Positions 34,594 to 43,460 are shown, counted from the first letter of the stretch. The stretch is 43,625 nt of DNA from Methylobacter sp. (GCA_030699385.1 JAUYMY010000055.1:1-43625); one strand, 5' to 3'. Numbers and translations are program-made. Notes: generated from the sequence alone by a model not told the origin.

Positions 34594-37500
34594 CTAATCA
34601 ATATCCTTAATCAGCGCCATCATATCCTCGACCGACATTTTGCCGCTGACTTCGCCGCCTTCGAGCAGACTGTTGGCCAGATCGCGTTTGTGTTTGTGCA
34701 GATCAACAATTTTGTCTTCGATGGTGTCTTTGGCAACCAAGCGGTAAATGGTCACCGGGCGCTTTTGTCCCATGCGGTGGGCACGGTCTGAGGCTTGATC
34801 TTCAACCGCCGGATTCCACCACGGGTCCATGTGGATCACATAATCGGCGGCGGTTAGGTTCAAGCCGGTACCGCCGGCCTTCAGGCTGATTAAAAACAAA
34901 TCGCCATCCCCTGCCTGAAACGCATTCATGGCTTTTTTCCGCTGCGGAACCGGGGTGGCGCCGTCCAGGTAATGATAGGCAATGCCTTTTTTGTCCAGCA
35001 GTTCGCGGATCAGCGTTAAATGCCCGACAAACTGGCTGAACACCAGCGCCTTATGTTTGTTGTCCAGCAACTCATCGACCAGTTCTTCAAACGCTTGCAG
35101 TTTGGAACTGGCGACGGTGCTGTCTTCCATGACCAGACGCGGATTGCAGCAGGCGCGGCGCAATTTCATGATTTCCGCCAACACTTTCAGTTGCTGATGA
35201 CCGGGCTGGCCGGTTGCTTCCATCATGGTTTGCATCGCGTTACGGCGCAGCGCTTCGTAAATGGCGCGCTCTTCCGTGCTCAATTCGACGTGCAGCGTCA
35301 CTTCGGTGCGCGGCGGCAATTCGGTTAGTACGTCATTTTTCAGCCGCCTTAGAATAAACGGCCGCAACAGTTTTTTCAGCCGTTGTTGCACTTCCCTATC
35401 TTGCTGATTTTCGATAGCCTGCGCGTAGCGTTCGTTAAACTTCGGCAAGGTGCCGAGCAAACCCGGATTGATAAAATTAAACAGGTTCCATAATTCGCCG
35501 AGATGGTTTTCTATCGGCGTGCCGGTGGTGATCAATTTGAAATCGGCCTGTAGCGCCATAGCTGCTTTGGAGCGTTTGGTCAGCGCATTTTTAATGGCTT
35601 GCGCTTCATCGGCAACCAGGGTTTGCCAGCGTTTTTCTGCCAGACGTTCACCTTCGGTTTGCAACAGGCCGTAACTGCAGACGATCAAATCAAAAGCCCC
35701 GGCTTCATCCAGCATGGCCTGCCGGTCGCCGCTGCCGAACGAATGCACGTTCAGCGTCGGCGCAAAACGGTGGCATTCTTCGACCCAGTTAATGCACACC
35801 GAGGTCGGCGCTAAAATCAACGTCGGCCCGTCGGGGGCGCGGGATAAAATCAACGCCAGCGCCTGCACGGTTTTGCCCAGTCCCATATCATCGGCCAAGC
35901 ACGCACCCGCGCCCAAATGCGCCAGACGCGCCATCCATTCAAAACCTTCGCGTTGATAATCACGCAATTCGCCTTGCAGGGTTGACGGCAGCTTGGGGGC
36001 TAAATCGGCCATTTCGCTGAGACGGCGCAACTGATCTTTCCACGGCTTGGCGGCGCTGATGTTCATGCCGGTGGTAATGTCATCCAATGCCTGCGCCGCC
36101 AGCGGATGAAAGCGCACGCTGCCTTTTTGCACGTCGCCCAAACCGGCCATATCATCCAGACGCTGGCGCAATTCGCGGGTCAGGGCGATAATCTGGCCGT
36201 CCTCCAATTTTAAAAAACGGCCGGATGAACCGCTTAACAACTGCATTAAGCGCTGCATATCCAGCACTTCCTGTTCGTCAATCTGCAGGCTGCCTTCGAC
36301 GCTGAACCAGTCTTTTTCTTTGCGCACCGAGAACTGCGCCTGCGATAAACCGGCTTCGCGGCTAATCTGAATCTTTTTGCCTTTCGGCCATTCCAGCAGC
36401 GCAAATTCGCCTAAAGCCTGCAAATGCAATAACGCTTCCAGCGCCAATTCGGGGTCATCCAGCAGCCATTTGGCGTCATTTTCAGCGTAAAGTTCCGGGC
36501 ATTCATTCAACACTTGTTTTAAATGCTGTTTTTCCAGCTTGAAATCGCGGGTGGTTTGCAATTGCTTGCCGTCGATTTCCGCCAGCACTGTGGTTCCGCC
36601 AGCACCGGGTTTATATAAAGGCCCACCCTCATTGAACGGTTGCACGAAAATTTCAATTTGTAGGCCGTGGCCGACCGGTTGCAAATGGATGTGCAGGCGG
36701 CTGTCAGTGTCGACGCTTTGGGCGTGGCTGGAACTGCCGCCAATATCGGATTGCACGGTCAGCATGGATGCCACTGAGGCTATCGAATCAATGACTTGCT
36801 GGCGCGCCGACGCCGGCACGGTTAAGCCGTTTTGACCTAGAATTTCCGCGACCTGGCGATGCTGCTCGTTAATCTTATAAACCAACAAGCCATTGGTGGC
36901 GGTTTTTTGGGCAAAGACTTTGTGATTGCTAATGGCCGGGATTAACGAGATATGCAGGTTGGGTAATTTTTCTTTAACCAGCAATTGCGGTTCTGCCAGG
37001 CTGATTTCTACCGGCGTGTCTAATATCGCCTGATTTTCCCAATAGATATAAGGATGACCAACAGCGACCAGGATAGCTTCATCCGACAGTGAATAAACTT
37101 CTTTGCCATAATAACCGTAATAATCACTTTCTTTTGTCATCTGAATATAGGCGCAAAGTCGGTGATCGTATTCGGACAGATAGTCAAAGCTGGACAACTC
37201 CTGATACAAGCGTTTTAAGGCAATCGGGCGGCCTTTAGTCCAGCGGCCGCTTTTGCCCAGTTTCTGCTCTTTAGGTACAAGACTGGCTTGGTTATTTGTC
37301 AAACCGAGTTCCCAAATCATACGCGATTGCTGATTAGCCGACGCTATTGACGTCGCCTGATTCAGTTGCGTTAAGGCATCTAGCGCCCGCTGCCATTTCG
37401 ACACTTGCGGCAATAAATCGATAATCGTGATAAAGGAGGAATCCCTGTACTGCTCCGCTATGACTTGACAAGCTTTATCCTTATAATCCAGACGCTGCAA

Positions 37501-38718
37501 CAATGCCGCACTGACCGCTGCGTACCAGAGCAAACCTAATTGTTGCGCTTGCTGGCAAAATGTAGCCAAGCCGGCTAAGAATTTTTTGTTCTTAGCTGTC
37601 ATCGTGTCAATTTCACCGATCCAATACAGTAACAAGGCCTGAAACAGGCGCTCATAAGCCAGATCATTGCATTTAAATAGATGATAACAGTGCTCGGCAG
37701 TATTTTTTCCTTGATAAATGTCGACTGCGTCCGAGAGGATTAAGTTGAGTAAATAAAAGTTATTTTGCCCCTGTTTCAGTGTGAATTGGGTGTTTTGTTT
37801 GAGCAGGGTCAGGTTATTAATATTACGGGTTCGTAATAAAGCCAAGTTAAAAAAAACACCGTACAGGCCGCCGATAAAGACGTTACGCTTGCCGGTTTCT
37901 TTTTTAAGCGCTTTGATCGTCGCATCGAATAACGCTAGCGCTTCATCATTTCGGTTTTGTAAAAAACGCAGGGTAGCCAGTACCTTTAATCCGTAAGATG
38001 ACACGTCGCCGGTTAACCAGGCTTCGGCATCAGCAAAATTGCCGCGCAACAAGCGTTGTTCAATAATACTGTGAACAATGTCCTGGTTATCGGGTTTGCT
38101 TCCGCCAAAAAATTGCTCGAGTAATTGATACTGAAAAGCGGCATCATTTAAATGAACAAAGTTGCCGCTGACAAAATAATTTAATACCAGAAAGCGAATG
38201 CGCTCGGAAAAAGAAGCAAACCAGTCCGCATCAAAATCATCAAAGAAAAATTGCTCGATAATGTTAGTAAGACTCGGCGGCCTAAGTGAATAAATTTTAT
38301 TCATATTAGCCACTACCGCAGATTCATTGTTTTGATACAAGAAAATACGCAAATTTCTAATACTCTGAGCTAAAACAATTTGCTCAAGATAGTAAGGGTT
38401 TTTATTTTCGGCGATAAGAACAGCTGCCAGCTTATTGAACCAGGGCTGTTGTGAGGCTAACCGCGTTAATTGCTCAACAATAGCCCCGTGGCATTTCCAA
38501 CCCTCTTGAGAAACCACAATAAGTTCTTTTTCCAGTAGTTTTTCTTTCAACGGCTTAGCGATCAGTGCAATGCAATTTGACTGAAAAGCGGCTGATTTTT
38601 TCAACAGGTTTTGAAATTCAGCCTGCCCTACCGGCGCATAAATCACCGATAAAGCCTGCATGAACTGTTGCTCATCATTTGATAGCGCGTTATAGGCGGT
38701 GAGTAGTTTATTATTCAT
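34594..38718 (-). CDS. SNF2-family DNA helicase/ATPase with large N-terminal domain
   Basis: Superfamily 2 Snf2-type translocase of 1374 residues. The ATPase core occupies about 915-1374: motif I DDMGLGKTVQAL (about 941), motif Ia LILAPTSVCINWVEE, motif II VADEAQ (about 1035), motif III TTGTPIENHLGELWNLFNF, motif V SLKAGGTGLNLTAADYVIHM and motif VI QASDRAHRMGQKRPVTIYRL. The N-terminal 600 or so residues are leucine- and alanine-rich helices resembling a repeat solenoid. I see no SWIM cysteine pattern, which many bacterial Snf2 proteins have. Two beta-rich segments (about 590-890) lie in between. Cellular role unknown: chromatin-like remodelling, RNA polymerase recycling (HepA-like) and defence are all possible. 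It is divergent from a small gene at 38901. Confidence 0.9.
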   Translation of the reverse strand: MNNKLLTAYNALSNDEQQFMQALSVIYAPVGQAEFQNLLKKSAAFQSNCIALIAKPLKEKLLEKELIVVSQEGWKCHGAIVEQLTRLASQQPWFNKLAAVLIAENKNPYYLEQIVLAQSIRNLRIFLYQNNESAVVANMNKIYSLRPPSLTNIIEQFFFDDFDADWFASFSERIRFLVLNYFVSGNFVHLNDAAFQYQLLEQFFGGSKPDNQDIVHSIIEQRLLRGNFADAEAWLTGDVSSYGLKVLATLRFLQNRNDEALALFDATIKALKKETGKRNVFIGGLYGVFFNLALLRTRNINNLTLLKQNTQFTLKQGQNNFYLLNLILSDAVDIYQGKNTAEHCYHLFKCNDLAYERLFQALLLYWIGEIDTMTAKNKKFLAGLATFCQQAQQLGLLWYAAVSAALLQRLDYKDKACQVIAEQYRDSSFITIIDLLPQVSKWQRALDALTQLNQATSIASANQQSRMIWELGLTNNQASLVPKEQKLGKSGRWTKGRPIALKRLYQELSSFDYLSEYDHRLCAYIQMTKESDYYGYYGKEVYSLSDEAILVAVGHPYIYWENQAILDTPVEISLAEPQLLVKEKLPNLHISLIPAISNHKVFAQKTATNGLLVYKINEQHRQVAEILGQNGLTVPASARQQVIDSIASVASMLTVQSDIGGSSSHAQSVDTDSRLHIHLQPVGHGLQIEIFVQPFNEGGPLYKPGAGGTTVLAEIDGKQLQTTRDFKLEKQHLKQVLNECPELYAENDAKWLLDDPELALEALLHLQALGEFALLEWPKGKKIQISREAGLSQAQFSVRKEKDWFSVEGSLQIDEQEVLDMQRLMQLLSGSSGRFLKLEDGQIIALTRELRQRLDDMAGLGDVQKGSVRFHPLAAQALDDITTGMNISAAKPWKDQLRRLSEMADLAPKLPSTLQGELRDYQREGFEWMARLAHLGAGACLADDMGLGKTVQALALILSRAPDGPTLILAPTSVCINWVEECHRFAPTLNVHSFGSGDRQAMLDEAGAFDLIVCSYGLLQTEGERLAEKRWQTLVADEAQAIKNALTKRSKAAMALQADFKLITTGTPIENHLGELWNLFNFINPGLLGTLPKFNERYAQAIENQQDREVQQRLKKLLRPFILRRLKNDVLTELPPRTEVTLHVELSTEERAIYEALRRNAMQTMMEATGQPGHQQLKVLAEIMKLRRACCNPRLVMEDSTVASSKLQAFEELVDELLDNKHKALVFSQFVGHLTLIRELLDKKGIAYHYLDGATPVPQRKKAMNAFQAGDGDLFLISLKAGGTGLNLTAADYVIHMDPWWNPAVEDQASDRAHRMGQKRPVTIYRLVAKDTIEDKIVDLHKHKRDLANSLLEGGEVSGKMSVEDMMALIKDID

Positions 38719-38900
38719 TCAGGGTTCTGCTGTAAGTTTGTATGTGCTTATTTTGCCATATTTTTTAGTATTTTCCTGAGAATTGAGGTAACTTCTCACC
38801 GATAACAGGCAAAAAGATGATCAGCAACTTCGTGCCGCCTAAGACATTACGAACTGAGTACCATTGCTCCCAGATGCATTACTAACAAACAGGATAAAAA

Positions 38901-39197
38901 ATGATTAATAACCAACTGACCTACTGGCAACCATCGGCAGGCGACACCATCGCCGGTGTTATTCAAGGCAGTGGTACGTTTAAAAACGCAGTCTATGACG
39001 AACAGAAAACCCTATTTTTACAAGATAATAACGGCCCGTTGGTGGGCGTTGCCCTAAACCGTTGTTTAATGCACAGCTTGAAACAAAATAACGCCGCGCC
39101 GGGGGATTTGGTAAGCGTGACTTTTCACGGCAAAGAGCAAAAAAACAGCGGGCGTTCTTTCAATCGCTACACCTTGCTGGTTGATAAGATTATTTGA
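38901..39197 (+). CDS. Small protein of unknown function, possibly OB-fold
   Basis: A 98-residue protein, YWQPSAGDTIAGVIQGSGTF, then VYDEQKTLFLQDNNGPLVGV and GDLVSVTFHGKEQKNSGRSFNRYTLLV. The alternation of GDxIxG, a short polar turn, and a GD(L/x)VxVxFxGKxxxxxGRxFNxYxL ending resembles small OB-fold proteins found in phages and plasmids, including single-strand-binding-like proteins. That is pattern recognition only. AGGA precedes the ATG. It is divergent from the SNF2 gene across 182 bases, so a DNA-related role together with it is a possibility. Confidence 0.6.
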   Translation: MINNQLTYWQPSAGDTIAGVIQGSGTFKNAVYDEQKTLFLQDNNGPLVGVALNRCLMHSLKQNNAAPGDLVSVTFHGKEQKNSGRSFNRYTLLVDKII

Positions 39198-39245
39198 TCA
39201 ATAGCATATTGGCTTGCATCGTGATGGACGATACCGGGGAAATTA

Positions 39246-41762
39246 TTAGTTTTCGCTCTGTTTTATCGCGGCCAGTTGATTTTTTAAGCTGTTTGCTGAT
39301 TCGAGATCAGGATTGGCTTGTAAAATGAGTTCCAGCATCAATTCGGCAGCTTCATAAACTTTGAGGTCAATATACAGAGAGGTTAGTTTTAGCTTGCTTA
39401 AGGTATCTTCCGGAAAAAAGTTGATGTAGGCATTATAGCTGTCGATAGCCAGCAGCTGATCGCCGGTAATTCGCGCCAGTTCAGCCTGATAGGGTAAATA
39501 AATAGGTGATAACTGAGACAGACAATCCAACGCTAAAAGGGTATTTTGTGAGTCTTGCCGGTCAAGGCTGATGGCGGTAATTCTCAATAGCGCTTCTTCG
39601 AGCAGAAGCGGCTGTTCGAGATTAAGGATGTTGTTGTAATGAGCTAGCGCGCTTTCGGTATCGTTTTTCAGTTCGGCAAGATAACCTTCTATCAGCAACA
39701 GGTATGGTTCTTTATTGTCGTGCTTATTGTCATCAATAAAACCTAATTTAAGGTTGATCAATTCGTCGGCTTTTTTGTGTTTAAACAGTATTTTTATTTT
39801 ATTTTTTAACAGTAGCAATGTTGAATTTTTGGCTACTTTGGCTTTAAACGCGGTGTCTTGTTGGGTCAAGACTTGCTTAAACCGATCTTGCATCGCTGTT
39901 AACGCCAGAGCGGTTTGATCCGGGATAGGTGTATGAGGGTGTTTTTGTAGCCATAATGCCGCGCGGCGATAGCTTTGGTCTTGATCCCATTGCGCTAACA
40001 GCAGAGCAAATTCCGGCTCGGCTTTGAGTTCTTCTTGCCGGGTTTTGGTGCGAACTATGGCGGCTTTGATCAGGCCTGATAATTTATTGGCACCTGATTG
40101 ATAGGCTTGATAATAGATGCTGCCCATTTTTTTGGCTTTTTCTGCATCCCAGTGGTCGGAATCGTGCGGTGTATTGATTTTTATAAATTGGCGTATGCCG
40201 AATTTTTTCACGAGCTTGCTGTGTTTCCGGTACTTCCTCTTGAGCTCTTTTTCAATACTGTCGAGTTCGCGTTTGTCCTTATAATTTTCAATTCTGCCCT
40301 CTGCGCTATACATAGCCTCATTGATATCGAGTGCTTTTTTGGCGAGTTTGGCGATTGCTTTTATTTGGAATTCGGCTTTTTCAAGTTCATTAAGCACAGC
40401 TTGATAATGCGCGTTTAATAAATCATCAGTCAGTTGCGGAATGCGTTGTTTCACGCTACTGAGGTCTTCACCTTTAAGGTCTTGCAGGTTGATTTCAGTG
40501 CAGGGAATGTGCTCAATATGTTCGACTTTGGCCGCAGTAGGCGCAAGGTTGATAATTTCGCAGCGGTCGCTACTGATTTGACATGCCTGCTGAGTCAATG
40601 TTAACAGTGCTGTGTAATAGCCGTGGCTTGTGGGTCTGTATTCGCCACTATAGGTTTCGACTTGCAACAGTGTTGGATCGTAAGTTGGCCCTGTTAATTG
40701 TTCGTCACTGCCTTGTGCGTGGGTAATGCCTTCTTTAGTGAAACAGGTATCAAAACCGGCTAGCAGAATTTTGCTGAAGCCAAAATAATGCGCCATGGCT
40801 AATGCCGAATTAGTGACCGTGGGCCCCGTGCCCTGGATATTGCTAATATTGAGATCCGATTGCCAAGGTAGTCTGGTACCCAAATACAAGCTTTGTCCGT
40901 GCCATTGATTGATTAATGCGGGTTGTACATGATAAGAGTTTATAAATACAGTTCGGTCGCCGAATAAAAACATTTCCCGGCTGACATCTATGTTTTCCTT
41001 TTGAGGATCGACTGAGAACACAAAATCCGGTTCAATGCCCGCACTGATAAGCTGCCTAGAAATTCGTGACACCGAAAAAACCACCAATTTGTGCCGATTT
41101 TCCAGTAGCCATGGAAATACTGTGGTTAATGAGGGGCCGCCGGCAAGAATGAGGACGGTTTTGCCTTCATAAGCGTTGGCCAGGCAGGTCACGGGAACAA
41201 TATTTTCAGCAATATTTTCCAGTTGACGAACGATAAAGGGTTCGCAACCGATAGCGGTGTTGTAGCGTTGGTGTAGTTTGTGCAGTTCTTCAGTGACTTG
41301 CCAGCTTAACTCGGGGTAGTCGTCAAGAATAGCCTGTTGGGCACAAATGGCATTAAATGAGTTGATGCTGTTAATGTAAGAATATTCATTTATCTTGAAT
41401 TCCTGGGCTTGTGCTTCCCAGTGTTCCGGCGTTGTGCAAACAATTTCATCAGGAAGGTTGTCAAGTAAATCATGTTGGTACAATTGCGCCAGAATGTGCT
41501 CGGGCTCAATAAAGATATAGCGTGAGCCTGATGGAATACCCTTTGTTTGAACATATTTTGGCAACAAACCTGAATCGGTGCCGATGATGACATTAAGGGT
41601 GTCTTCCTGAAACAAGTTCTTACTGAATTCGGCATCAAAAACAGCTTGGGCACTGACCTTATCAAAATTACCACGATTGATGCTGTACAAATAGGTGTCA
41701 CCGAAAGCGTTGGTTTTTAATGTGTCCGCCAACGATATTTGAGCAAGAGTAGTTGTGGTCAT
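39246..41762 (-). CDS. Motility accessory factor (Maf/MptE-like, DUF115) glycosyltransferase with C-terminal repeats
   Basis: An 838-residue protein of the Maf family, which puts nonulosonic acids (pseudaminic or legionaminic acid) on flagellin in Campylobacter, Helicobacter, Aeromonas and others. The central MptE-like domain has KTVLILAGGPSLTTVFPWL, HKLVVFSVSRISRQLISAGI, EPDFVFSVDPQ and GTGPTVTNSALAMAHYFGF...LAGFDTCFTKEG. The C-terminal third (about 640-838) looks like tetratricopeptide repeats (LLLIEGYLAELKNDTESALAHY, ITGDQLLAIDSYNAYINFFP). Start at 41762 (MTTTTLAQ); an ATG at 41795 adds 11 residues. It follows the flagellin gene on the same strand, supporting flagellin as its target. No sugar-synthesis genes (neuB, pse) are in the window. 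Confidence 0.88.
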   Translation of the reverse strand: MTTTTLAQISLADTLKTNAFGDTYLYSINRGNFDKVSAQAVFDAEFSKNLFQEDTLNVIIGTDSGLLPKYVQTKGIPSGSRYIFIEPEHILAQLYQHDLLDNLPDEIVCTTPEHWEAQAQEFKINEYSYINSINSFNAICAQQAILDDYPELSWQVTEELHKLHQRYNTAIGCEPFIVRQLENIAENIVPVTCLANAYEGKTVLILAGGPSLTTVFPWLLENRHKLVVFSVSRISRQLISAGIEPDFVFSVDPQKENIDVSREMFLFGDRTVFINSYHVQPALINQWHGQSLYLGTRLPWQSDLNISNIQGTGPTVTNSALAMAHYFGFSKILLAGFDTCFTKEGITHAQGSDEQLTGPTYDPTLLQVETYSGEYRPTSHGYYTALLTLTQQACQISSDRCEIINLAPTAAKVEHIEHIPCTEINLQDLKGEDLSSVKQRIPQLTDDLLNAHYQAVLNELEKAEFQIKAIAKLAKKALDINEAMYSAEGRIENYKDKRELDSIEKELKRKYRKHSKLVKKFGIRQFIKINTPHDSDHWDAEKAKKMGSIYYQAYQSGANKLSGLIKAAIVRTKTRQEELKAEPEFALLLAQWDQDQSYRRAALWLQKHPHTPIPDQTALALTAMQDRFKQVLTQQDTAFKAKVAKNSTLLLLKNKIKILFKHKKADELINLKLGFIDDNKHDNKEPYLLLIEGYLAELKNDTESALAHYNNILNLEQPLLLEEALLRITAISLDRQDSQNTLLALDCLSQLSPIYLPYQAELARITGDQLLAIDSYNAYINFFPEDTLSKLKLTSLYIDLKVYEAAELMLELILQANPDLESANSLKNQLAAIKQSEN

Positions 41763-41792
41763 AATGAACGGTCTTAAGTGTGCCAAAAAATA

Positions 41793-41823
41793 CACAGCCA
41801 GACTATCGATATGTCGGGCTGTG
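41793..41823 (-). terminator. Stem-loop after flagellin
   Basis: On the minus strand CACAGCC is paired with GGCTGTG (complements of 41817-41823 and 41793-41799), followed by TATTTTTTGG. The loop contains the near-palindrome GACATATCGATAGTC. This looks like a Rho-independent terminator separating flagellin from the Maf gene. Confidence 0.65.
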
Positions 41824-41849
41824 CTTGTAATAGGTTCACAGTGTAGACG

Positions 41850-42692
41850 TTATTGCAGTAATTTCATAACCGCCTGCCCCGATTGATTGGCCTGCGCCAG
41901 CATCGCGGTGCCCGCCTGCTGCAGAATTTGGTTGCGGCTCAAGTTGGCGGTTTCCATAGCAAAGTCAGTGTCGGTAATCCGTGAACGGGCAGCCGATTGA
42001 TTTTCTATGGACGATTGCAGGTTAGTAATCGTAGTAGTGAAACGATTTTGAATCGCGCCTAGTTTGGCTCTTGAAGTGTCAATGCTTTTAATGGCCGCAT
42101 CTAACTGATTAATAGCTGAAAGAGCACCGCTAGCGCCAGCTAGGCCGCCGATTGAAGCAGTGGTAACGCTGCCGACAGTGACAGACAAATTATCGATAGA
42201 AATAAGTATCTGGTTATCAGCAGACGTGTTAGCGCCAACTTGAACAGCCAATCCTCCCGCTAAAGAACCGTTAATAATTTTTTTACCATTGAATTCGGTA
42301 TTAGTAATAATTCGAGTCAATTCATCGTTTAGTTGCTTGAATTCTTCTTGAAGTTTGTCTCTATCTTCTGTTGATACCCCGGCATCATTGGCTGATTGCA
42401 CCGCCAAATCACGCATCCGTTGCATGGTTTCGGTTAATGTACCCATGGCCGCTTCCGCCGTTTGCGCCATGGAAATACCATCATTGGCATTTCGGGTCGC
42501 AACTGTCATGCCGCGTATTTGCGAAGTCATCCGGTTGCTGATCGCCAAACCTGCTGCGTCATCTTTGGCCGAGTTAACCCGCAAGCCCGATGATAAGCGC
42601 TCCATGGATGTCGAAAGATCAAGGTTAGTCTTGTTTAACTGGCGTTGACTGTTGATTGATGAAATGTTGGTGTTAATAACCATGCCGCTCAT
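41850..42692 (-). CDS. fliC: Flagellin
   Basis: Structural subunit of the flagellar filament, exported by the flagellar type III system. It has 280 residues, short for a flagellin. The conserved D0/D1 N-terminal part (about 1-145: MVINTNISSINSQRQLNKT, RLSSGLRVNSAKDDAAGLAI, MRDLAVQSANDAGVSTEDRD) and the C-terminal part (about 195-280: AAIKSIDTSRAKLGAIQNRF, MLAQANQSGQAVMKLLQ) are complete. The surface-exposed D2/D3 region is reduced to about 50 residues rich in Ser, Thr and Ala, possible glycosylation sites for the adjacent Maf protein. GGAGA, 6 bases before the ATG at 42692, supports that start; MVINTN at 42683 is the alternative. Confidence 0.96.
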   Translation of the reverse strand: MSGMVINTNISSINSQRQLNKTNLDLSTSMERLSSGLRVNSAKDDAAGLAISNRMTSQIRGMTVATRNANDGISMAQTAEAAMGTLTETMQRMRDLAVQSANDAGVSTEDRDKLQEEFKQLNDELTRIITNTEFNGKKIINGSLAGGLAVQVGANTSADNQILISIDNLSVTVGSVTTASIGGLAGASGALSAINQLDAAIKSIDTSRAKLGAIQNRFTTTITNLQSSIENQSAARSRITDTDFAMETANLSRNQILQQAGTAMLAQANQSGQAVMKLLQ

Positions 42693-42723
42693 AGCTGCTC
42701 TCCTGGTAAAAAATAAATTATAA

Positions 42724-42750
42724 ATATCGATATTTGTTAAGCTATTTTTA
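42724..42750 (-). promoter_or_regulatory. Weak sigma-28-like promoter candidate for flagellin
   Basis: On the minus strand TAAAAATA, an 11-base spacer and ATCGATAT resemble TAAAGTTT-N11-GCCGATAA at about 5 of 8 positions in each element, with the correct spacing. The -10 overlaps the palindrome AAATATCGATATTT (42722-42735), and the region is very AT-rich, so a chance match is possible. Confidence 0.35.
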
Positions 42751-42815
42751 TGCCAACAATAAAATTAAATTTAAATTATTGAATTTAAATAATTTAATTT
42801 ACATTTTTTGTGGGC

Positions 42816-42875
42816 GAGTCAGTTTTTTGACTCATCAGGCTATTGGTCATTTTAGAGGCGTGGCAATTTTTTGCC
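42816..42875. promoter_or_regulatory. Inverted repeats in the flagellin/YjfB divergent region
   Basis: GAGTCA (42816-42821) pairs with TGACTC (42828-42833) around GTTTTT, a terminator-like stem or operator. Further right GGCGTGGCAATTTTTTGCCGCC forms a second inverted repeat. They lie between the flagellin start and the sigma-28 promoter of the YjfB-like gene and may bind flagellar regulators. Confidence 0.35.
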
Positions 42876-42884
42876 GCCAACGTA

Positions 42885-42911
42885 TAAACTTTAATTGAGC
42901 TCAGCCGATAC
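42885..42911 (+). promoter_or_regulatory. Sigma-28 (FliA) promoter for the YjfB-like gene
   Basis: TAAACTTT (42885-42892), an 11-base spacer and GCCGATAC (42904-42911) match TAAAGTTT-N11-GCCGATAA at 7 of 8 positions in each element. It gives a leader of roughly 70 bases before the ATG at 42988. Confidence 0.8.
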
Positions 42912-42976
42912 AACAAAGGCTCGCGTAAAAATGCAAAAATAACGCATCTTTATGGTTCGGTTCGAAATTTAAATTT

Positions 42977-42982
42977 AGGAGG
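42977..42982 (+). promoter_or_regulatory. Strong ribosome-binding site of the YjfB-like gene
   Basis: AGGAGG lies 5 bases before the ATG at 42988, nearly the full anti-16S complement and the strongest site noticed in the window, implying high expression. Confidence 0.8.
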
Positions 42983-42987
42983 TTGTT

Positions 42988-43188
42988 ATGCTAGGTTCAG
43001 TAGGTAGTTCAAATACAGCAGGCTTGGCCACGGCTCTGATGAAGGAGAAGACTGCGCAAATGGATGTGGCAGTTACGGTGGTAAAAAAAGCCCAGGATAT
43101 AGAAAAGGCTAAAGGTGAGTCGGCGCTAAAGTTAATAGATGCAGCAGCCGTCCCGGTAGCTTCTGGGCGAATCGATGTGCGCGCTTAA
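42988..43188 (+). CDS. YjfB family putative motility protein
   Basis: A 66-residue protein, MLGSVGSSNTAGLATALMKE then KTAQMDVAVTVVKKAQDIEK, with the small-residue and alpha-helical pattern of the YjfB-type putative motility proteins. These are found next to flagellar genes and their function is not well defined. It has a near-consensus sigma-28 promoter and a very strong ribosome-binding site, so it should be made late with flagellin, from which it is divergent. It has no signal peptide or membrane segment. Confidence 0.75.
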   Translation: MLGSVGSSNTAGLATALMKEKTAQMDVAVTVVKKAQDIEKAKGESALKLIDAAAVPVASGRIDVRA

Positions 43189-43202
43189 GCGCCGATTTTT
43201 TG
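43171..43202 (+). terminator. Terminator overlapping the YjfB-like stop codon
   Basis: The palindrome GCGCTTAAGCGC (43181-43192) contains the TAA stop and is extended by AATCG...CGATT, ending in TTTTTT. A compact Rho-independent terminator is likely. Confidence 0.5.
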
Positions 43203-43394
43203 TACGTTTATTATCGGCCATGACGGCAACTAAGCGGTCAAAGGCACAGCTAATCACAGCACGAAAAAACCTGTGTTCTACAGTTTACCGACAAAACTGA
43301 TGTTAGCTCTACCGCACAGCGGCAAGACTGTCTGCGCCTTGGCTGTAAACACCGGCTGCATTTATAGCCTAATTCCCGCAATCAAGGCCATAAA

Positions 43395-43427
43395 AAGCCG
43401 GGGTTCATTTTGCATGAATCCCGGCTT
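43395..43427. terminator. Strong stem-loop, probable terminator of the right-edge gene
   Basis: AAGCCGGGGTTCAT (43395-43408) pairs with ATGAATCCCGGCTT (43414-43427) with one G-T mismatch. It lies just beyond the stop of the partial minus-strand gene at 43461, and on that strand ends with TTTTTATGG, so it probably terminates that gene. The rest of 43203-43460 shows nothing recognisable. Confidence 0.65.
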
Positions 43428-43460
43428 AGACAGCTCAATCACATTATCAACAAAGGCCGC

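Noticed and set aside
42855..42880. Sigma-54-like TGGCAA...TTGCC in the flagellin/YjfB intergenic region
   Set aside because: GG and GC are 9 rather than 10 bases apart on either strand; the sequence is better read as an inverted repeat.
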